From NCBI GenBank assembly GCA_025925615.1, contig JAICLN010000107.1, forward strand, positions 1-10,838: a stretch of 10,838 nt of DNA, read 5' to 3'. Position 1 is the first letter of the stretch. Every line of letters starts with the position of its first letter. Below, piece by piece: positions 1-6,174 of the stretch. A program made the translations under genes and the position numbers. The notes beneath the pieces were generated by a model. It did not search any database. It was given only the letters and a program-made list of their open reading frames with translations, and had not been told where the DNA came from. Source of the DNA: Actinomycetospora sp. (GTDB lineage Bacteria; Actinomycetota; Actinomycetes; Mycobacteriales; Pseudonocardiaceae).

Positions 1-29
1 AGGCTCATGGCGACGAGCGTGGGCGGCCG

Positions 30-41
30 CCGTGATCACGG
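30..41. promoter_or_regulatory. 12-bp palindrome upstream of the RpiR-type regulator
   Basis: CCGTGATCACGG is a perfect palindrome centred about 60 bp upstream of the chosen GTG start of the regulator at 98. A possible divergent start codon (ATG at 8-6 on the minus strand) lies on its other side, so it would sit between two divergent genes. That is the usual place for an operator bound by the adjacent regulator. A chance 12-mer palindrome in GC-rich DNA is possible, and no second copy was seen in the window. Confidence 0.25.
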
Positions 42-97
42 GGTGGGCCACGCCTGTGCTCCCGCTGTGCGTCCCCGGCCCTGGCAGGATCGGTGCG

Positions 98-1243
98 GTG
101 AGCAGCCCGCGGCCGTCGCTGCCCGACCGCCTGCGAACCGTGCGCAACGACCTCGCCCCCGCCGAGCAGCGGGTCGTCGCGACGCTGCTCGACGACTACC
201 CGATGGCCGGTCTGCAGTCGATCGCCCGGTTCGCCGCCGCCGCGGGCGTCAGTGCGCCGACCGTGCTGCGGGTGCTGGGCAAGCTCGGGTTCTCGGGCTA
301 CCCGGAGTTCCGGGAGGCGCTGCGCCGCGAGGCGTCCGAACGGCTGTTCAGCTCCGAGGAGGTCTATCCGGGCCCGTCGGGCGACGACGAGTCGGACGGC
401 ACGGAGGCGTTCCTCGCGCGCGCCGAGCGCACCTGGGTCGCCGCTGTCCGGGACACCTTCGCCTCGCTCGATCCGGCCGCGACCGAGCGCGTCGTGGCCC
501 TCCTGGCGGATCCGGCGCGCTCCCTCGTGCTCACCGGCGGGCGGTTCACCACCGCCGTCGCGGGCCACCTCGGGCGCTACCTGGCGACGCTGCGCGCCGG
601 GGTGCGGGTGCTCGAGCCCGAGGCGGGAGCGCGGGCGCTCGCGTTGCTCGATGTCGACGAGCACACCGTGGTCCTCGTCGTCGACGTCCGGCCGCACCAG
701 CACGACACCGTGCGCTTCGGCCTGGACGCCCGACGTAGGGGCGCCACCGTCGTGCTGCTCACCGACCGGTCGCTCTCCCCGCTCGCGCCCGACGCCGACG
801 TCGTCCTCGTGACCTCGGTGCTGGGGCCGCCGCCCTTCGACGCGACGGCACCCGCCGTCGTCGTCGTGGACACCCTCGTCGCGGCCGTGGCCGCCCGCCT
901 CGGGGACGCCGCGCGGACCCGGCTCGCCGCGTTCGAGAGGTGGCCTCCGGCCTTGTTGGCACATTGCGGGGTTATAGCCCCGGAAAGTGCTCACGGGCCG
1001 AAGGCACCGACGAAGGCGTCGAGGAAGTCGTCCCAGCGCCCGGGTGCGACGGCGGGGCGCACCACGAACTTCGTGATCCCGCCCTCGACGAACTCCCCGA
1101 CGAGCCGGCGCGCGTCGGCCCAGTCCCGGGCGATCAGGTCGGCCGGGTCGGTCTCCGGGCGCCGCTTCGCGGTCGAGGCGAACGCCCGCGCGATGTCGTC
1201 CTCGGTCGCCTCCGGTGGCATGACCAGCAGGTTCGTCCCGTAG
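98..1243 (+). CDS. MurR/RpiR family transcriptional regulator with read-through C-terminal tail
   Basis: Predicted cytoplasmic DNA-binding repressor or activator whose activity responds to a phosphosugar-like ligand. Residues 1-80 form the RpiR helix-turn-helix domain: SIARFAAAAGVSAPTVLRVL at 41-60 is the recognition region, followed by KLGFSGYPEFREAL. Residues about 115-275 form a SIS sugar-phosphate-binding domain (SLVLTGGRF at 142-150, VVLVVDVRP at 191-199). The GTG start at 98 is preceded by AGGA 8 nt upstream; an in-frame GTG at 32 lacks such a site. The recognisable domain ends near FERW (279-282), about 281 residues and normal for the family. The frame stays open to a TAG at 1241-1243, giving 381 residues. 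The extra ~100 residues are translated from an intergenic repeat and from antisense of the next gene. This tail is low-complexity and probably not functional, or it reflects a lost stop codon. The genes it controls are not evident; the neighbour off the left edge is a candidate. Confidence 0.85.
   Translation: MSSPRPSLPDRLRTVRNDLAPAEQRVVATLLDDYPMAGLQSIARFAAAAGVSAPTVLRVLGKLGFSGYPEFREALRREASERLFSSEEVYPGPSGDDESDGTEAFLARAERTWVAAVRDTFASLDPAATERVVALLADPARSLVLTGGRFTTAVAGHLGRYLATLRAGVRVLEPEAGARALALLDVDEHTVVLVVDVRPHQHDTVRFGLDARRRGATVVLLTDRSLSPLAPDADVVLVTSVLGPPPFDATAPAVVVVDTLVAAVAARLGDAARTRLAAFERWPPALLAHCGVIAPESAHGPKAPTKASRKSSQRPGATAGRTTNFVIPPSTNSPTSRRASAQSRAIRSAGSVSGRRFAVEANARAMSSSVASGGMTSRFVP
938..995. 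repeat. Dispersed palindromic intergenic repeat, copy 1
   Basis: This copy lies between the convergent regulator and LLM oxidoreductase genes. It shares AGGTGGCCTCCGGCCT (938-953, equal to 7144-7159) and AGTGCTCACG (986-995, equal to 7191-7200) with copy 2, with related sequence between. The inner part forms a CGGGG/CCCCG stem at 967-982 with loop TTATAG. The outer arms are GTTGGCAC (955-962, two mismatches) and GTGCTCAC (987-994). The minus-strand stop codon of the LLM gene (993-991) falls inside the right arm. Compared with copy 2, a base is missing or changed just before AGGTGG, so the plus-strand gene has no TAG here. The element could act as a bidirectional terminator or belong to a REP/MITE-like family. 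Confidence 0.6.
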
Positions 1244-1890
1244 TGGTCGGCCTCGACCTCGCGGCCCGCGGCGTCGGCCGCCTCGGCGATCACCGTGCGG
1301 GCGGCCGCCGCCTCGGCCGGGGTGACGAAGGAGGCGAGCCAGCCGTCGGCCAGGCGCCCGACGCGGCGCAGCGCCGCGGGCACCAGCCCGCCGAGCCACA
1401 GGTCCATCGGCTTCGCGGGACGCGGCCCGACGGTCGCGGCGTCGAGGGTGAAGAACCGGCCGTGGTGGGTGACGACCTCCTCGGTGAGCAGGCGCCGCAC
1501 GACGACCAGGGCCTCCTCGAACACCGCGGCGCGGGGCCCGGGCACCGGGTAGGCGGTGCGCTCGGCCGGCGTGGCCGGCTGCAGCCCAAACGACGGGAGG
1601 ATGCGCCGCGGGGCGAGGGCGGCCAGCGAGGCGAGCTGGTGGGCGACCACGGCGGGGTTGCGTCCGGGGAGCACGACGACGCCGGTGCCCAGCTTGAGGT
1701 GCTCCGTGCGACCGGCCGCCCAGGCGAGCGCGGTGAGGGGCTCGACGGCGTCGGAGGCGATCCGGTCCGGGAACCAGACCGAGTCGATGCCGCGCTGCTC
1801 ACAGCCGTCGACGAGCGCCCGGGTGTCCTCGAGCGGGGCCGCGAGCCCGAGCCCGGCCCCGAGGCCGATGCGGACCTTCATCTCGGTCAC
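991..1890 (-). CDS. LLM class (F420/FMN-dependent) oxidoreductase
   Basis: 299-residue single-domain TIM-barrel enzyme of the bacterial luciferase-like superfamily, expected to use F420 or FMN for hydride transfer or monooxygenation in the cytoplasm. Family signatures are the N-terminal strand MKVRIGLGAGLG, RGIDSVWFPDRI (33-44), the AAGRTEHLKLGTGVVVLPGRNP block (58-79), HHGRFFTLD (142-150), and DLWLGGLVPAALRRVGRLAD followed by GWLASFVTP (163-191). From memory it resembles the MSMEG_3544-like probable F420-dependent group. The GTG start at 1890 overlaps the amidotransferase stop as GTGA, so translation is probably coupled; an ATG three codons later is an alternative. It is the last gene of the amine operon, in the position where a pathway oxidoreductase would be expected. 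It has no ferredoxin or NAD-binding reductase domain, so it is unlikely to be the electron donor of the Rieske oxygenase. Substrate unknown. Confidence 0.85.
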   Translation of the reverse strand: MTEMKVRIGLGAGLGLAAPLEDTRALVDGCEQRGIDSVWFPDRIASDAVEPLTALAWAAGRTEHLKLGTGVVVLPGRNPAVVAHQLASLAALAPRRILPSFGLQPATPAERTAYPVPGPRAAVFEEALVVVRRLLTEEVVTHHGRFFTLDAATVGPRPAKPMDLWLGGLVPAALRRVGRLADGWLASFVTPAEAAAARTVIAEAADAAGREVEADHYGTNLLVMPPEATEDDIARAFASTAKRRPETDPADLIARDWADARRLVGEFVEGGITKFVVRPAVAPGRWDDFLDAFVGAFGP

Positions 1891-2597
1891 GCGACGCCCG
1901 CTTCCTGCCGGACGAGGCCCGCGCGGCGGCCGAAGTCGTCGAAGAGCCGCCAGGACGCCGCACGGGAGGCCTCCGCCCGCTCGGCGGTCTCGGCCCGCAG
2001 CGCCTCGGTGCTGATGCCGAGGGACTCGAACCGGGCCTCGATCGAGGTCCCCGTCCAGCGCGCCACCCAGGTCTCGAACTCCGCCGGGGTGATCTCGGGG
2101 TGGAACTGCACGCCGAGGTGGCGCTCCTGCCGGAAGGCCTGGTCACAGCGGTCCGTGCGGGCGAGGACCTGCGAGGTCTCCGGCGCGGTGAACGTGTCGA
2201 AGTGGAACTCCATCCACGGGCCCTCGACGACGACGTCGGGCGCGGCGGTGGAGATCGTGCGCCAGCCGTTCTCGTGGCGGCCGTCGGCGGCGTGGGCGGT
2301 CCCGCCGAGGACGCGTGCGAGCAGCTGGCCGCCGAAACAGATCCCGAGGATCGGCACGTCCGCGTCGATCGCGGCCTGCAGGTAGGTCATCTCGTCGCCG
2401 AGCCACGGCACGGTGTCGTCCCACGCGCCCTCGGCGGAGCCGAGCACGGTGATCGCGTCGAGCCCGGCCGGGTCGGGTAGCTCGGTGCCCGCCACGCCCG
2501 GCGCGACGCGCACGCCCCGTTCGGCGGCCCAGGACCCGAGGGTCCCGGCCTGCACCAGCACCGTCTCGGGTGTCACGTCGTGGCCGATCACGAGCAT
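1887..2597 (-). CDS. Class I glutamine amidotransferase-like protein (TdnT/AtdA2-type)
   Basis: 236-residue single-domain class I GATase fold protein. The nucleophile elbow GICFGGQ places the catalytic Cys at residue 87. GVQFHPEI supplies His166 and Glu168, so the triad looks intact. No synthetase domain is attached, as in gamma-glutamyl hydrolase-like members. Next to a GS-like ligase and an aromatic dioxygenase, the best-matching known role is that of TdnT/AtdA2, which hydrolyses gamma-glutamylanilide and prevents its build-up (established for aniline clusters, inferred here). Start choice: ATG at 2597 has GGAG 9 nt upstream. An in-frame ATG at 2612 adds five residues but lies 2 nt from a stable hairpin and has no good ribosome site. 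The 3' end overlaps the LLM gene by 4 nt. Gene assignment is firm; substrate is inferred. Confidence 0.85.
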   Translation of the reverse strand: MLVIGHDVTPETVLVQAGTLGSWAAERGVRVAPGVAGTELPDPAGLDAITVLGSAEGAWDDTVPWLGDEMTYLQAAIDADVPILGICFGGQLLARVLGGTAHAADGRHENGWRTISTAAPDVVVEGPWMEFHFDTFTAPETSQVLARTDRCDQAFRQERHLGVQFHPEITPAEFETWVARWTGTSIEARFESLGISTEALRAETAERAEASRAASWRLFDDFGRRAGLVRQEAGVA

Positions 2598-2614
2598 CGT
2601 CGGGGACTCCATAC

Positions 2615-2652
2615 CCGGTCCAACGCACGGACCGGCCGATGTCGTCCATCGG
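2615..2652 (-). promoter_or_regulatory. Two tandem stem-loops between ligase and amidotransferase genes
   Basis: The short gap after the ligase stop (2663-2661) is almost entirely two perfect inverted repeats. The first in transcription order is CCGATG/CATCGG (2636-2652, 5-nt loop). The second is CCGGTCC/GGACCGG (2615-2635, 7-nt loop). The second ends just before the ATG at 2612. No T-run follows either, so they are not classical terminators. Possible roles are partial attenuation, an mRNA processing or stability element, or control of amidotransferase initiation. Structure is seen in the sequence; function is inferred. Confidence 0.5.
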
Positions 2653-2660
2653 GGACGGGG

Positions 2661-4163
2661 TCAGTACCGGGTGAAGTACTCCCGGTGCTCCCAGGCGGTG
2701 ACCGTGTCGGGGTCGTCCTGGCCGCCGGGCTCGGCCGCGGTGAACCGTCCGACCTCGAACTCCTTGAGCCCGACGTACCAGTCGACGAACCGGTCGGAGA
2801 ACGCGTGACGGTAGAACTCGCCGCGCTTGAGCGCGGATCCGGCGTCGGCGAGCGACGTGGGCAGCAGCGGGCGGTCGGTGGCCGCGTACGGCTCGATCTC
2901 CGGGTCGCCCGGGTCGAGGCCGCGGACGATCCCGTCGAGGCCGGCCGCGACCTGGGAGGCGAGGTAGAGGTAGCTGTTGGCCGCCGGCTCACCGATCCGG
3001 TTCTCGACGTGGGTCGCCGGGTCGCCGACGTCGCCCTGCACCCGCAGCATCGCGGCGCGGTTGTCGATTCCCCACGTCGCGCGATCCGGAGCGAGCGAGA
3101 ACGGCTTGCGGCGCCGGTAGCCGTTGACGGTGGGCGTCGTGAAGATCGATCCCTCGACGGCGTGCTCGAGCAGGCCGGCGACGAAGCCGCGTCCCACCCC
3201 CGAGAGCACGGCGTCGTCGGCGACGAACGCGTTCGTGCCGTCGGGGGTGAGCAGGCTCTGGTGCAGGTGCCAGCCGCTGGCGAAGAAGCCGGGCAGGCCG
3301 GGCCGGCACATGAACGTGGCGTGCAGTCCCAGACGGCGGCAGATCTGCTTCACCGCGCCCCGGAACAGCAGCATCGCGTCGGCCGCGTCGAGGCCGACCA
3401 GCGGATCGAAGGTGACCTCGAACTGGCCGGGCCCCCACTCGTCCTCGATGGAGCGCAGCGGCAGCCCGACCGCGGGCAGGAGCTCGGCGAGCCGTCCGAC
3501 GATCTCGTGCGCCTGGTCGAGGTGGTCCTCGGCCTGGTACGCGTAGCCGCCGCCGAGCGCCTCGACGAGCGGCGGGTCGGGCGGGGTGCCGGGGCCGCCG
3601 AGCGCCTCGACGCGCCGGGTGGGGTCGACGAGGCGGGTGATCGAGAGCTCGACCTCGAGTCCCGCGAGGTAGGAGAACCCGGCGTCGTCGAGCGCGGACA
3701 GGGCTCGGCGCAGGACGTGGCGTCCGTCGAAGGGCACCGGGGTGCCGTCGCCGAGGTACATGTCGCCGAGCACCCACCCGGTGTGCGGTGCCCACGGCAG
3801 GACCCGGAACGTGCGCGGGTCGGGGACCAGCACGGCGTCGGGGAAGCCGGTGAACCTGTCGAGGTCGAGCCCGCCGCCGCGGGCGAACGGGTCGTAGACG
3901 ATGCCGTCGGCGGAGTCGAAGTGGAACAGTGCCGTCACGAAGTCGAGGCCGTTGGTCAGCGCGCTCGAGAACGTCGAGGGCAGGAGGGCCTTGCCGCGGG
4001 TCTTGCCGTGCGGGTCGCCGGTGACGACCCGGATCTGGTGCAGCCCCTGCTCGGCGACGGTCGCGCGGGCCGCGGCGGCGGCCTCGCGCTGCTCGTCGTC
4101 CCACAGCCCGTGGCGCTCGACGAACCCCTGGCGCCCGACCGCGGTGGTGGAGTCGACCGGCAT
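2661..4163 (-). CDS. Glutamine synthetase-like gamma-glutamyl amine ligase (TdnQ/AtdA1/PuuA-type)
   Basis: 500-residue GS-fold enzyme predicted to join glutamate to an amine with ATP. It has an N-terminal beta-grasp part with GDPHGKTRGKALL (49-61), then the catalytic barrel: LEVEL (169-173, metal-binding Glu170/172), IEDEWGPGQFEVTF (239-252), FMCRPGLPGFFASGWHLHQSLL (284-305, His299), TPTVNGYRRRKP (343-354), WGIDNRAAMLR (364-374, phosphate-binding Arg) and ENRIGEPAANSYLYLA (387-402). It ends in WEHREYFTRY, like PuuA/GlnT-type ligases. The adenylylation-site tyrosine segment of GlnA-I is not seen. ATG at 4163 has GGGAG 7 nt upstream and lies 11 nt after the beta-subunit stop. In aniline clusters this enzyme makes gamma-glutamylanilide, the true dioxygenase substrate. 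That role fits here by context; a polyamine or alkylamine substrate cannot be excluded. Confidence 0.88.
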   Translation of the reverse strand: MPVDSTTAVGRQGFVERHGLWDDEQREAAAAARATVAEQGLHQIRVVTGDPHGKTRGKALLPSTFSSALTNGLDFVTALFHFDSADGIVYDPFARGGGLDLDRFTGFPDAVLVPDPRTFRVLPWAPHTGWVLGDMYLGDGTPVPFDGRHVLRRALSALDDAGFSYLAGLEVELSITRLVDPTRRVEALGGPGTPPDPPLVEALGGGYAYQAEDHLDQAHEIVGRLAELLPAVGLPLRSIEDEWGPGQFEVTFDPLVGLDAADAMLLFRGAVKQICRRLGLHATFMCRPGLPGFFASGWHLHQSLLTPDGTNAFVADDAVLSGVGRGFVAGLLEHAVEGSIFTTPTVNGYRRRKPFSLAPDRATWGIDNRAAMLRVQGDVGDPATHVENRIGEPAANSYLYLASQVAAGLDGIVRGLDPGDPEIEPYAATDRPLLPTSLADAGSALKRGEFYRHAFSDRFVDWYVGLKEFEVGRFTAAEPGGQDDPDTVTAWEHREYFTRY

Positions 4164-4174
4164 GGTGGCACTCC

Positions 4175-4789
4175 CTACAGGAAGAAGGTGAGGTTGCGGT
4201 GGCCCCGGTCGGCGTCGACCAGGGAGACGATCTTGCGGTGGATGCGGAGCCCGTCGGGCGTCCCGCGGAGCACCCACCCGCACCAGCCCGCGAGCTGGCG
4301 CAGTCCCTCGGTGCGGACCTCGGTGACCAGGTAGGACGCCCGCAGCACGACGTCGTCGTCGGGCGTCCACGGCACCCGCAGCGGCTCGCCGAGCAGGTGC
4401 GCCGTGCGGGACTCCGGGATCTGCGCCGACGCGAGCGCGGTGCGGATCCAGGCGATGCGGTCCCGCAACCGGCGCCGGTCGTCGGCGACGAGCGCGACCT
4501 CGCGCTGCGGGTCGCCCGGCGGGTACGACGTCGGGGCCCAGACGAAGCAGTCGTCGGTCAGCAGCCCGAACCAGTCCTCGAAGCGGCCCTGGTCGAGCAG
4601 CCACGCCTCGTGCGCCACGAGCTCGCCCGCGGTCGCGCGCTCGGCCTCGGTCAGCGGGCGCCCGCGTTCCTGGAGTGCGGCGGTGTGGGCGCGCAGCCCG
4701 GCGTAGAAGTCGTCGTCGACGTAGTGCGACTCCGGGGCGGGGATGCGCGGGTCGCCGGTGCGCTGCCGGGCGGCCTGGGTGATGGCCAC
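4175..4789 (-). CDS. Aromatic-ring-hydroxylating dioxygenase, small (beta) subunit
   Basis: 204-residue protein of the cystatin/SnoaL-like beta-subunit family, the structural partner of the Rieske oxygenase alpha subunit (alpha3beta3 hexamers are typical). Visible family features: ELVAHEAWLLDQGRFEDWFGLLTDDCFVWAPTS (57-89), the RIAWIRTALASAQIPESRTAHLL segment (111-133), the strand VVLRASYLVTEVRTEGL (147-163), and the C-terminal strand RIHRKIVSLVDADRGHRNLTFFL. The N-terminal ~25 residues are somewhat longer than in many family members. The GTG start at 4789 shares one base with the alpha-subunit stop (TAGTG), indicating translational coupling; the frame is open further upstream but only inside the alpha gene. 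It carries no metal sites, as expected. The beta-subunit call is firm from fold motifs and adjacency. Confidence 0.9.
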   Translation of the reverse strand: MAITQAARQRTGDPRIPAPESHYVDDDFYAGLRAHTAALQERGRPLTEAERATAGELVAHEAWLLDQGRFEDWFGLLTDDCFVWAPTSYPPGDPQREVALVADDRRRLRDRIAWIRTALASAQIPESRTAHLLGEPLRVPWTPDDDVVLRASYLVTEVRTEGLRQLAGWCGWVLRGTPDGLRIHRKIVSLVDADRGHRNLTFFL

Positions 4790-6084
4790 TACGTCACCGC
4801 CAGCTTGAGGTCGGCCGTCATCAGCTCGGACCACCGCCGCCAGAACGCGCGGATCGGGAGCTCGTCGGACACCGGCCCGGTCTCGCACCCGGTCCGCTCG
4901 TCGATCCAGCTCCGGCCGGACTGCAGGTGGCGATGGGTCATCACCCACTCCATCTCCGGCACCGAGAGCCCGTCCTGGCACTCCTCGAAGTTGACGAGGT
5001 CGTCGGGCTCGCCGAAGGACGGGAAGTCCTCCTGCAGGCGCATCCGGATGGCGGTGACCTCGTCGGGGACGCCGCCGATCGACGTGGCGTACCAGGTCAG
5101 GCGCGTCCGGTTCACCGCGAGCGGCTCGATGACCTGCAGCTGGTTGCCGATGATGAGCAGGTTCGGGAACAGGTTGATGTTCATGCCGGACCCGACGGCG
5201 GGCTCGAGGGCCTCCTCGGCGAGGGCGTCACCGAGCCGCGCCCGCAGCACGGCCTCGTAGGCCTCGCGCCCCGGGCTCGGTGCGGCCTGCGGCCAGAACC
5301 GCGGGATCTCGCCGCGCTGGTCGAGGAAGGTGTTGCCCCGCCCGAGGTCGGCGACGGTCTGCGCGCCGGCGTCCACGTCGGCCAGCACGTACTGCATGTC
5401 CACGCCCGCGCCGTACTGCTCCTGGCGCATGGTGAGCAGCGAGCGGTGGGAGAAACCGGGGTGGTAGCCGTCCGCGGAGTTGTCGTAGGCGAGCTTCCAG
5501 TTGCCGGCGAACTCCATGCGGTGCGCGCCGTGCTGCACGCGGACCTCGCCGGTGGGAGAGCGGTCGATCCAGTCGTCGAGGACGGTCGCGGCGTAGCCGA
5601 GGTGCTCGAGCAGGGGCGGGGCGTCGACGTCGAGGGTGCCGAAGACGAAGCCGCGGTAGGTCTCGACGCGGATGCGGCCCAGACCGAGCTCGGCGCGGTC
5701 GATCGCGCCGGCCGGCGTGCGGTAGCCCGCGCCCCAGGGGACGCCGGTGAGCGCGCCGGTGTTCGAGAACGTCCAGCCGTGGTAAGGGCAGGTGAAGCGG
5801 GTGGCGGTGCCCGCGTCGAGCCGGCACACCGTCGCCCCGCGGTGGGTGCACCGGTTGACCAGCGCGTGGATCGCCCCGTCGCCGTCGCGCGTGACGATCA
5901 CCGGGCGCTGCCCCAGGCGCTTGCGGACGTAGTCGTGCGGACCGGGCACCTCGCTCCCGTGCGCGAGGAACGTCCACGAGCCGCCGAACAGCGTCGTCAT
6001 CTCCGCGGCGAAGATCGCCGGGTCGGTGTAGAGGCTGCGGTGCACGCGGTCGGGTCGGACGAGGGTGGTGAGGTCCTGCCGCAT
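4789..6084 (-). CDS. Rieske non-heme iron dioxygenase, large (alpha) subunit
   Basis: 431-residue terminal oxygenase subunit that activates O2 at a mononuclear iron to dihydroxylate an aromatic substrate. The Rieske [2Fe-2S] ligands are Cys79-x-His81 (CTHRG) and Cys99-x2-His102 (CPYHGWTF). The catalytic domain has NWKLAYDNSADGYHPGFSH (196-213), giving bridging Asp205 and iron ligands His208 and His213. The third ligand is probably Asp361 or Asp362 in FGEPDDLVNFEECQDGL. All key residues are present. It is the first gene of the operon. The ATG has no Shine-Dalgarno sequence but lies 6 nt from a -10-like TAACGT, suggesting a leaderless mRNA. With the GS-like and amidotransferase-like genes downstream it matches the aniline dioxygenase (TdnA1/AtdA3/DanA1) arrangement in content. 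Ring-hydroxylating dioxygenase is certain in outline; the arylamine substrate is inferred. Confidence 0.92.
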   Translation of the reverse strand: MRQDLTTLVRPDRVHRSLYTDPAIFAAEMTTLFGGSWTFLAHGSEVPGPHDYVRKRLGQRPVIVTRDGDGAIHALVNRCTHRGATVCRLDAGTATRFTCPYHGWTFSNTGALTGVPWGAGYRTPAGAIDRAELGLGRIRVETYRGFVFGTLDVDAPPLLEHLGYAATVLDDWIDRSPTGEVRVQHGAHRMEFAGNWKLAYDNSADGYHPGFSHRSLLTMRQEQYGAGVDMQYVLADVDAGAQTVADLGRGNTFLDQRGEIPRFWPQAAPSPGREAYEAVLRARLGDALAEEALEPAVGSGMNINLFPNLLIIGNQLQVIEPLAVNRTRLTWYATSIGGVPDEVTAIRMRLQEDFPSFGEPDDLVNFEECQDGLSVPEMEWVMTHRHLQSGRSWIDERTGCETGPVSDELPIRAFWRRWSELMTADLKLAVT

Positions 6085-6090
6085 GGGTAG

Positions 6091-6120
6091 ACGTTACGAA
6101 CGTTCCGCTGATCGTCTCAA
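6091..6120 (-). promoter_or_regulatory. Candidate leaderless promoter of the dioxygenase operon
   Basis: On the minus strand TTGAGA (6120-6115) and TAACGT (6096-6091, fitting TAnnnT) are separated by 18 bp. The -10 box ends 6 nt before the dioxygenase ATG at 6084, so transcription would start at or next to the A of the start codon. This agrees with the absence of a ribosome-binding site there. It is read from consensus matches only. Confidence 0.5.
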
Positions 6121-6131
6121 GGCGTAACGAA
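6091..6131. promoter_or_regulatory. Operator-like repeats in the divergent dioxygenase/HIT intergenic region
   Basis: CGTTACGAA (6092-6100) and CGTAACGAA (6123-6131) are near-identical direct repeats 31 bp apart, about three helical turns. The first lies inside a perfect inverted repeat ACGTT-ACG-AACGT (6091-6103) that covers the candidate -10 box. This layout suits a repressor or cooperative regulator of the operon. The regulator is not identified; no regulator gene directly adjoins this region. Confidence 0.4.
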
Positions 6132-6174
6132 TGACGAACTTGCTACAACCGGCGCCGACTCCCTGGAGGCCCCC

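Noticed and set aside
5..1399. Minus-strand open frame of 464 codons across the RpiR gene
   Set aside because: Arg/Gly-rich translation without domain signs. It is antisense to an intact helix-turn-helix plus SIS protein and to part of the LLM frame.
940..2385. Long plus-strand open frame of 481 codons
   Set aside because: It lies antisense to the LLM and amidotransferase genes, which have clear family motifs. Its translation is low-complexity (G/R/E/V-rich), typical of a mirror frame in GC-rich DNA.
2580..4334. Plus-strand open frame of 584 codons
   Set aside because: It is antisense to the GS-like ligase and amidotransferase starts, with no recognisable domain and a repetitive E/V/G/R composition.
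4927..6090. Plus-strand open frame of 387 codons
   Set aside because: It mirrors the Rieske alpha subunit, whose iron and cluster ligands are intact on the minus strand.
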